Source of the DNA: Peptococcaceae bacterium UBA6116
GTDB taxonomy: Bacteria > Bacillota > Desulfitobacteriia > Desulfitobacteriales > Syntrophobotulaceae
Reading direction: 5' to 3'
Length of the DNA: 20,206 nt
NCBI GenBank assembly: GCA_002423425.1
Contig: DIWC01000017.1
Location: 1 to 20,206 of the forward strand
The translations under genes and the position numbers were made by a program. Below the pieces are notes generated by a model. It had not been told where the DNA came from. It saw only the letters and a list, made by a program, of their open reading frames with translations, and searched no databases. Of the stretch, positions 14,512 to 20,206 are shown one piece after another (position 1 is the stretch's first letter; each line of letters begins with the position of its first letter).

Positions 14512-15438
14512 TTAGTTTAGTTTATTTAGTATAGTCAGAGCTTCAAGCCTGTCTCTATTAAGCTGGGAAATAATCTCTTCCGTCCCATCGAACTTTCTCT
14601 CAGGACGCAATTTAGATTCAATGGTAATGATAAGATCTTTGCTGTATAAATCTCCACGATAATCGAAGAAGTGTACTTCAATTGATCTTTCCGCTTCAGT
14701 TTCAAAAGTTGGCCGGAAACCGATATTCATCATTCCACCGTAAGTTTTGCCGTCAATTTCCGTTTTAACAGCATAAACCCCATTTTTAGGAACAAGCAAG
14801 TCTTCATCAATTTTAATATTGGCTGTCGGAAAGCCTAAAGTACTGCCTCTTTTATCTCCATGAACGATCTTGCCAAGTATTCTCGGGGAACGGCCCATCA
14901 TCTCCTTAGCTAAGCCAATTTCACCATCCATGAGATATTCTCTTATTTTTGAAGAAGAAATGATCTTATTTCTAACTTTCTGAGCTTGAATCACACTAAC
15001 TTCAAAACCATAGTGCTTAGACAATTTTTCCAGAAGATCAGGATTCCCCTTGCCCTGAGAACCAAAAGAGTAGTTGAATCCTACAACTACATGTACGGCA
15101 CCTATTTTAAGCAATATTTTTTCGACAAACGCTAAAGGAGAAGTACCCGCGAACTCGGCAGTAAATGGAAATAAGAAAACCTTTTCCACTCCGATTTCTT
15201 CAAATATTATTAGCCGCTCCTCATGTCCTGTCAGTAGATTTAACTTTCTTTCAGGATGGAGAATCTTTAGAGGGTGAGGGTAAAAAAGAAAAACCGACAA
15301 GCCCATATCCATAGCCCGGGCCTTCTCCAAACCTCTTATAAGTAATTTCTGATGGCCTAGATGGACTCCGTCAAAATTCCCCAGAGCAATTACCGTAGGC
15401 TCGTAAGTCTGCCCCTCTTCTATCTCGCATACTTTCAA
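14512..15438 (-). CDS. ribF: bifunctional riboflavin kinase / FAD synthetase
   Basis: RibF phosphorylates riboflavin to FMN and adenylates FMN to FAD. The 308-aa protein has the N-terminal nucleotidyltransferase motif GNFDGVHLGH (20-29), the second motif SSSKIREYL in the middle, and the C-terminal kinase domain with STLGFPTANI, NGVYAV, MNIGFRPTF and the EVHFFDYRGDLY segment. The start is TTG. AGGGAC and a further GGGAGG lie upstream, and no ATG gives a better N terminus. In B. subtilis truB and ribF are adjacent; here a 221-bp repeat element separates them. Confidence 0.95.
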   Translation of the reverse strand: MKVCEIEEGQTYEPTVIALGNFDGVHLGHQKLLIRGLEKARAMDMGLSVFLFYPHPLKILHPERKLNLLTGHEERLIIFEEIGVEKVFLFPFTAEFAGTSPLAFVEKILLKIGAVHVVVGFNYSFGSQGKGNPDLLEKLSKHYGFEVSVIQAQKVRNKIISSSKIREYLMDGEIGLAKEMMGRSPRILGKIVHGDKRGSTLGFPTANIKIDEDLLVPKNGVYAVKTEIDGKTYGGMMNIGFRPTFETEAERSIEVHFFDYRGDLYSKDLIITIESKLRPERKFDGTEEIISQLNRDRLEALTILNKLN

Positions 15439-15464
15439 TTTTGTCCCTACCTCCCATAATTGGC

Positions 15465-15685
15465 TGCGAGTACCTTATTAACCCTAATTATATAGTTAAT
15501 CGCTGAGGAAAATTTGCGTAGAACAAGGCGAAGGAATGAGTAATACTGTGGTAGTATTACGATTAATGTCCAAGGAGGGACTAATGCAGCGATGCCATGG
15601 ATGGCAAAGAGCTGCAAGACAACGCAGTTATACACAAATTTTACCAGCGGGAACATATAACTTTAGGGTTAACAAGGTACTAGCA
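15465..15685. repeat. structured intergenic element B with long terminal inverted repeats
   Basis: The arms 15465-15520 and 15628-15685 form an imperfect inverted repeat of about 57 bp. In the outermost 23 positions 21 match (both begin TGC, then AGTACCTT and TTAACCCTAA). Inner matches include TTATAT, CGCTG and AAAATTTG. Within are a hairpin TAATACT-GTGGT-AGTATTA (15541-15559), GTCC-AAGGAG-GGAC (15568-15581) and a nested hairpin TGCAGC/GCTGCA (15585-15616) enclosing TGCCA-TGGA-TGGCA. The last two match element A at 8285-8462. There is no coding capacity and no clear target-site duplication. The right arm supplies the truB stop codon. Confidence 0.8.
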
Positions 15686-16564
15686 TAAAACTTTGTTAGG
15701 ACAAAGGCATTCATTATTCCATATTCCGATGCCAATAAACCGGTTCTCGCAAAATACCTGCACCGGGCTGCTATTCTCAAGAATATCTCCCTGTATAACC
15801 AGATTCCCTGTGGAAAGGCCATTCTTAAATGCTGATAGCCGGTTAGGCGGAATAATAACTTTTGGTAAATCAAGTCCCCATTCCGTACTTAACAGAAAGC
15901 TATGATCATTACTGACAAGGCAAGTATCTATTTCTTCAAGGGTATAGGATGAATCCAGCGTAAAACTTCCAGTTCTCATTCTAAGCAGAAATGACATATG
16001 AGCTCCACATGCCAACGCTTGTCCGATATCATAACATAAGGTACGAACATAGGTGCCTTTTGTACATTCAATATCTATTAATGCTTTCGGGAAAGAATCT
16101 TCTTGCCATTCAATTATCTTTAGTTTTTCTATAGTTACCAGCCGTTTCTTCCTATCTACTTCCAGTCCTTGCCGGGCATATTCGTAAAGATGCTTGCCGT
16201 TTTTTCTAACTGCGGAATACATCGGCGGAAGCTGTTCTATTTGGCCAAGGAAATTAGGCAATATTCTTTCCAAATCATTCCTGGTTATTTCGGGGATTAT
16301 CCTGGAGATCTCTGTCCCAAAGGCATCCTGTGTATCCGTAACTATCCCGAAAGTAATTTCAGCCCGATAGGATTTGCCCTGACTGGTGTGATATTCGGCG
16401 AGCCTTGTAGCCTTTCCGAGACATACCGGTAAAACTCCGGCAGCTCCCGGATCAAGTGTGCCTATATGACCTGCCTTGGAGGCTTTTGTTCTTTTATGTA
16501 CCCACCTGACAATATCTGTTGAAGTCATGCCTACCGGTTTAAGTACATTAACTATCCCGTCCAT
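15680..16564 (-). CDS. truB: tRNA pseudouridine(55) synthase
   Basis: TruB makes pseudouridine at position 55 of the T-loop in all tRNAs. The 294-aa protein has the catalytic Asp38 in HIGTLDPGAAGVLP, with the N-terminal GIVNVLKPVGMTS and the KGTYVRTLCYDIG block typical of the family, and a short C-terminal domain. It starts with ATG, overlapping the nrnA end by 17 nt. The last codon (TGC) and the TAG stop lie inside the terminal repeat of the adjoining element, so the element may have redefined the C terminus. Confidence 0.96.
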   Translation of the reverse strand: MDGIVNVLKPVGMTSTDIVRWVHKRTKASKAGHIGTLDPGAAGVLPVCLGKATRLAEYHTSQGKSYRAEITFGIVTDTQDAFGTEISRIIPEITRNDLERILPNFLGQIEQLPPMYSAVRKNGKHLYEYARQGLEVDRKKRLVTIEKLKIIEWQEDSFPKALIDIECTKGTYVRTLCYDIGQALACGAHMSFLLRMRTGSFTLDSSYTLEEIDTCLVSNDHSFLLSTEWGLDLPKVIIPPNRLSAFKNGLSTGNLVIQGDILENSSPVQVFCENRFIGIGIWNNECLCPNKVLC

Positions 16565-17549
16565 TTAAAGCCTCCTCCAAGGCGGAAAGAACTATTTTCG
16601 TCGCTTCTGCCAATCGCAAGTTAATTGTGCATCCAGCGGCTCTTACATGACCTCCGCCGCCAAATTCAGAAGCTACTTTATTGACATCAAGCCAGGAATT
16701 AGAACGAAAGCTAACTTTAATTTCATTGTTATCAAGTTCTTTCAGCAGTACAGCTGCTTCGACTCTTTCAATATTACGCGCATAATTTACTAATCCCTCG
16801 CTTAAGTTTTCTTCAGCACCACTCTCCTCAAAATCTTTTTGAGAGAGAATAATAACTGCTATATTACCATTTTGATAAAGTTCCAGGTTGGAAAGGGCTT
16901 TATGTAAAAGTTTAGTCTGAGCAAGAGTTTTTTGCTCAAAAAGAATATTATTAATTTTAACAAGATCAATACCGGTTTTAACTAATTCGGCGGCAATCTT
17001 AAAGCTGGCAGGTGTTGTATTGCTAAAACTGAATCTGCCTGTATCCGTAATAATCGCGGTATATAAATTGATGGCGATATCCTCCGAAATTGTTACCCCA
17101 AGTTTTCTGATCAAATGATATATCATTTCCCCCGTAGCTGCTGCCGCGGGATCTACCCAATTCAAGGTTCCAAAGTTATTGTTGGATACATGGTGGTCAA
17201 TGTTGATAACTTGTTTCCCTTCAAAAAAACCTTGACTAATAGAATTATTTGCTCGTTCAGCCTCAGCACAATCTATAAAAATAAGAGTTGCGGGAAGTTG
17301 CTGGGGAATAAATGTAGAGATAAATTCAAATCCTGGCAAAAACTTTAAGTTATCGGGAAGTGGCCCGGCATTATAATACCTGACTTCTTTACCCAAATTT
17401 TCTAAGGCTAAACCGAGGGCGAACATAGACCCCAGACAGTCGCCGTCGGGAGAAACATGGGAGAAAAGTGCCGCTTCAGGCACTTTCTCAATTATTAAAC
17501 ATAGTTGTTTTAAAATACTATTCGTCGTTATCTTCGACACCAGGATCAC
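16548..17549 (-). CDS. nrnA: DHH/DHHA1 phosphoesterase, NrnA-like (oligoribonuclease / pAp phosphatase)
   Basis: NrnA-type proteins degrade nano-RNA and often dephosphorylate 3'-phosphoadenosine 5'-phosphate. The 333-aa protein has metal-binding residues in SHVSPDGDCLGS (H31, D35, D37), IDCAEAER around D93, the DHH motif at 118-120, TDTGRFSF and the C-terminal DHHA1 signature GGGGHVRAAG beginning at 297. The GTG at 17549 has GGAG 6 nt upstream and overlaps the rbfA end by 32 nt. A later start would also be possible without harming the domain. The rbfA-nrnA-truB order is common in Clostridia. Activity on a given substrate is inferred from the family. Confidence 0.9.
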   Translation of the reverse strand: MILVSKITTNSILKQLCLIIEKVPEAALFSHVSPDGDCLGSMFALGLALENLGKEVRYYNAGPLPDNLKFLPGFEFISTFIPQQLPATLIFIDCAEAERANNSISQGFFEGKQVINIDHHVSNNNFGTLNWVDPAAAATGEMIYHLIRKLGVTISEDIAINLYTAIITDTGRFSFSNTTPASFKIAAELVKTGIDLVKINNILFEQKTLAQTKLLHKALSNLELYQNGNIAVIILSQKDFEESGAEENLSEGLVNYARNIERVEAAVLLKELDNNEIKVSFRSNSWLDVNKVASEFGGGGHVRAAGCTINLRLAEATKIVLSALEEALNGRDS

Positions 17550-17892
17550 CTTTCACTCCAACTTCACGCAACAGTTTTGAGATATGGGCACCATGTTCGA
17601 TCGATTGATCAAATTTAAACGAGATTTCCGGAACATAACGAAGTGTTAATACTTTGCCTAACTCACTGCGAACATAGCCACTAGCCCTGGCCAATACATC
17701 CATGCTATTTTTTATTTCTTCACTACTTCCCATGATACTGACAAAAATCTTGGCATACCTTAAATCATCGGCAACTTCAACATCTGTAACCGTTACAAAA
17801 CCTAACCTGGGATCTTTGATATTCTCCCTGATTAATCGGGATACTTCTTCCTTAATAGATTCTGCCAGCCGGAAAGCCCTATGCTTAACCAT
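17518..17892 (-). CDS. rbfA: 30S ribosome-binding factor A
   Basis: RbfA is a single KH-domain factor needed for late 30S maturation and cold adaptation. The 124-aa protein begins MVKHRAFRLAESIKEEVS, with IKDPRLGFVTVTDVEVADDLRYAKIFVS as the family core, and ends in an acidic tail (GVEDNDE). The ATG at 17892 has GGAGGG with a 7-nt spacing; an earlier in-frame TTG overlaps that ribosome site. It lies 21 nt after infB and overlaps nrnA. Confidence 0.96.
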   Translation of the reverse strand: MVKHRAFRLAESIKEEVSRLIRENIKDPRLGFVTVTDVEVADDLRYAKIFVSIMGSSEEIKNSMDVLARASGYVRSELGKVLTLRYVPEISFKFDQSIEHGAHISKLLREVGVKGDPGVEDNDE

Positions 17893-17913
17893 TTGGATTC
17901 CCTCCAATACATA

Positions 17914-20206
17914 TTAGAGCTCTCTTTTTACTTCCTCCATAATAAAGGCTTCGAAAATGTCTTTTTCTTTTATGTCGTTAAAGTTCTTCAAGCTAATACC
18001 ACATTCATATCCTTCCGCCACTTCCTTGACATCATCTTTAAAGCGTCGAAGAGATTCAATTTCACCCTCGTTGATTACTTTTCCTTCTCGAATCACTCTG
18101 ATTTTGGAAGAACGATGTATTTTGCCCTCGGTAACATAACTGCCAGCGATAGTTCCAATCTTAGTAACTTTAATTACTTGACGAACTTCAGCCTTTCCCT
18201 GAGTGACTTCTTTAAATTCAGGTTCAAGCATCCCTTCCATCGCCGCCTTGATATCATCAATGGCATCATAGATTACCCGATAAAATCTGATGTCAACTCC
18301 CTGAATTTCGGCTGTTTCTTTGGTATTTGAATCATGCCGTACGTTAAACCCAATGATGATAGCATTAGAAGCAGCTGCCAGCATCACATCGGATTCACTG
18401 ATGGAGCCTACCCCACCGTGAATAATATTAACCCTGACTTCTCCAGTCGTCAATTTATCTAATGATTGCTTGATTGCTTCCACCGATCCTTGAACATCAG
18501 CTTTAATAATGATATTCAGATCTTTAACTTCGCCTTCTTTAATTTTGTCAAACAAATCTTCCAGACTAATTCTTGATTTTTGTTTTACTTCTTCTGCTTT
18601 TATTTCATCTACACGAGCATCAGTTATACTGCGGGCTAGTTTTTCATCGTTGACAACATTAAAGATTTCTCCCGCCGGTGGCACCTCGGACAATCCCTGA
18701 ACCTCTACCGGCATGGAAGGACCTGCTTTTTTGACCCTACGGCCTTTGTCATCGACCATCGCCCTGATTCGACCGAAGGAATGTCCGGCGATAATAATAT
18801 CTCCAACATTCAAAGTCCCTTTAGCCACCAGTACAGTTGCCACCGGCCCTTTGCCTTTGTCGAGCTTCGCTTCAATAACTGTCCCTGTAGCGTTTCTACT
18901 GGGATTGGCCTTTAAGTCTTTCATCTCAGCAACCAGGAGAATCATCTCTAATAGGCCTTCAATATTCGTTCTGGTTTTGGCTGAAACAGGAACAGCAATG
19001 GTTTCTCCACCCCATTCTTCAACGACCAAACCATATTCCGTTAGTTCTTGCTTAACTTTCTCAGGATTGGCATTTTCTTTATCAATTTTATTGATAGCAA
19101 TGATAATAGGAACATTAGCAGCTTTGGCATGGTTGATAGCTTCTATGGTCTGGGGCATCACCCCATCATCCGCGGCGACAACCAAAACGGCAACATCCGT
19201 AACCTGAGCTCCCCGGGCCCTCATGGCTGTAAAAGCTTCATGACCTGGAGTATCTAAAAATGTTATTTTTTGGTTTTTTATTTCAACCTGATATGCGCCA
19301 ATGTGCTGAGTAATCCCTCCAGCTTCGGAGGCGGTAACATTGGCTGAACGGATAGCATCAAGCAAAGAAGTCTTGCCATGATCGACATGACCCATAACTG
19401 TAACGACAGGGGGACGGGTTTTAAGGTCTGCGGCCTCATCCTCAACTTCATCAATAACTGCCATTGATTTCTCTACTCTTACTTCAACTGTAATTCCCAT
19501 TTCATTAGCCACGATTGTGGCTGTCTCCGCGTCGATTTCCTGGTTTATCGTCGCCATAACGCCAAGCCTCATTAACTCCTTAATTACTTCGCCGGCTTTT
19601 TTACTCATCTTTAAGGCCAATTCCTGTACCGACATACTCTGAGGGATCACAATATGCTTGGGAGTTATCTCTTTCTTTTCTTTAGCTGGTGGCCTCTCGT
19701 TCTTTCTTAAAATCGAAGTAATATCTTTTTCTGGTCCACGTTTTTTATCAAAGAGAAACTCTTTATTTTCATGGGCCTTCTTGTTTTGAGGCGGTTGACG
19801 TTTAACCGGCTGTTCAGCTACGGTAAGTTCAACAGATTTTCCCTCAATTTTGATTTTCTGCATTTGTGGCGCTTTTTTATTATCAAACCCTGGACGCCCG
19901 CCTTGGGAAGGTTTTCTACCACCCTCAGTGTAGGGAGGACGTGTTCCTTGCTGACCCTGTCCCTGAGGTCTTCTTCCGTCTCCCATCGGACGCTGGCCAC
20001 CGGTTGGACGAAAATCACCTTGGGGTCTCGGCGCAAACGGCCTGTCTCCACCCATAGGAGGTCTAGGTACTAAAGGCCTTCTATCATCGTAGCGAGGTGC
20101 CGGAGGCCTCGTTCCATCTTCATATCTCTGGCCTTGCGGCCTAAACCCATCATCAGGCCTTTGTCCCGGTGGTCTGTTATATTCCCCGGGCGGCCTCTGT
20201 CCCTGC
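17914..20206 (-). CDS. infB: translation initiation factor IF-2 (5' end outside window)
   Basis: IF-2 is the GTPase that delivers initiator tRNA and promotes subunit joining. About 763 residues are visible and the frame stays open to the window edge. A Pro/Arg/Gly/Gln-rich linker with repeated RPPGQ-like units (about 20206-19850) leads to a basic region, then the IF2_N module (KHIVIPQSMSVQELALKM). The G domain has GHVDHGKT (near 19370-19394), DTPGHEAF, NKIDK and SAK, followed by the beta-barrel domain II, domain III and the C-terminal initiator-tRNA-binding domain. It heads the visible operon with rbfA. An internal ATG at 20055 has no ribosome site and is not the start. Confidence 0.97.
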   Translation of the reverse strand, partial: QGQRPPGEYNRPPGQRPDDGFRPQGQRYEDGTRPPAPRYDDRRPLVPRPPMGGDRPFAPRPQGDFRPTGGQRPMGDGRRPQGQGQQGTRPPYTEGGRKPSQGGRPGFDNKKAPQMQKIKIEGKSVELTVAEQPVKRQPPQNKKAHENKEFLFDKKRGPEKDITSILRKNERPPAKEKKEITPKHIVIPQSMSVQELALKMSKKAGEVIKELMRLGVMATINQEIDAETATIVANEMGITVEVRVEKSMAVIDEVEDEAADLKTRPPVVTVMGHVDHGKTSLLDAIRSANVTASEAGGITQHIGAYQVEIKNQKITFLDTPGHEAFTAMRARGAQVTDVAVLVVAADDGVMPQTIEAINHAKAANVPIIIAINKIDKENANPEKVKQELTEYGLVVEEWGGETIAVPVSAKTRTNIEGLLEMILLVAEMKDLKANPSRNATGTVIEAKLDKGKGPVATVLVAKGTLNVGDIIIAGHSFGRIRAMVDDKGRRVKKAGPSMPVEVQGLSEVPPAGEIFNVVNDEKLARSITDARVDEIKAEEVKQKSRISLEDLFDKIKEGEVKDLNIIIKADVQGSVEAIKQSLDKLTTGEVRVNIIHGGVGSISESDVMLAAASNAIIIGFNVRHDSNTKETAEIQGVDIRFYRVIYDAIDDIKAAMEGMLEPEFKEVTQGKAEVRQVIKVTKIGTIAGSYVTEGKIHRSSKIRVIREGKVINEGEIESLRRFKDDVKEVAEGYECGISLKNFNDIKEKDIFEAFIMEEVKREL

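Noticed and set aside
18713..19207. Long plus-strand open frame (164 codons) opposite infB, with similar ones opposite pnp (11800-12264) and dpaA (5567-6016).
   Set aside because: They lie antisense to strongly conserved genes, have no ribosome sites and encode no recognisable protein; they follow from the codon use of the real genes.
1..20206. CRISPR arrays, prophage, insertion sequences with transposase, toxin-antitoxin or defence genes.
   Set aside because: None seen; the window is a conserved chromosomal backbone apart from the two non-coding repeat elements.

Overview
The window is a stretch of core chromosome from a low-GC, endospore-forming member of the Firmicutes. Every protein gene is on the minus strand, so transcription runs from high to low coordinates. 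The dipicolinate synthase pair (dpaA/dpaB), a YmxH-type sporulation protein and a YlxY/PdaB-like deacetylase point to a spore former. The gene order, with dut, dapB and a DacF-like carboxypeptidase inside the pnp-ymxH-dpa-dap region, looks more like Clostridia of the Desulfitobacterium/Desulfosporosinus/Peptococcaceae kind than Bacillus. That placement is inference from gene order and protein sequence, not from a search.

Reading in the direction of transcription: (1) 20206-14104 is a translation and RNA block: infB (5' end outside the window), rbfA, nrnA, truB, ribF and rpsO. rpsO has its own promoter, a structured leader and a terminator. (2) 13920-8461 holds pnp, a ylxY-type deacetylase, a DacF-like D,D-carboxypeptidase and an M16 zinc peptidase. 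(3) 8207-7126 holds dut, an unrecognised small membrane protein and ymxH. (4) 6967-2157 is the lysine/dipicolinate block: dapB, dpaA, dpaB, then dapG and dapA. Aspartokinase, DapA and DapB supply dihydrodipicolinate/tetrahydrodipicolinate chemistry, and DpaAB oxidises dihydrodipicolinate to the spore solute dipicolinic acid. asd, which lies between dpaB and dapG in Bacillus subtilis, is absent here. (5) 1824-160 is an RNase J gene with its own promoter. A tRNA-Glu (UUC) with a near-consensus promoter then runs off the left edge.

The least ordinary content is between genes. Two intergenic elements, about 178 bp between the M16 gene and dut and about 221 bp between truB and ribF, have long terminal inverted repeats. 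They share a core of hairpins whose stems differ by compensatory base changes, so the folded structure appears conserved. In both, the terminal repeat supplies part or all of the upstream gene's stop codon. Other signals are a 15-bp palindrome in place of asd whose loop holds the stop codon of a 21-codon frame, a terminator-like hairpin just inside the dapB leader, a palindrome in the rnjB promoter, and a hairpin that encloses a start codon.

I saw no CRISPR array, transposase, phage gene or defence system. Eight of the seventeen genes whose starts lie inside the window appear to begin with TTG or GTG.
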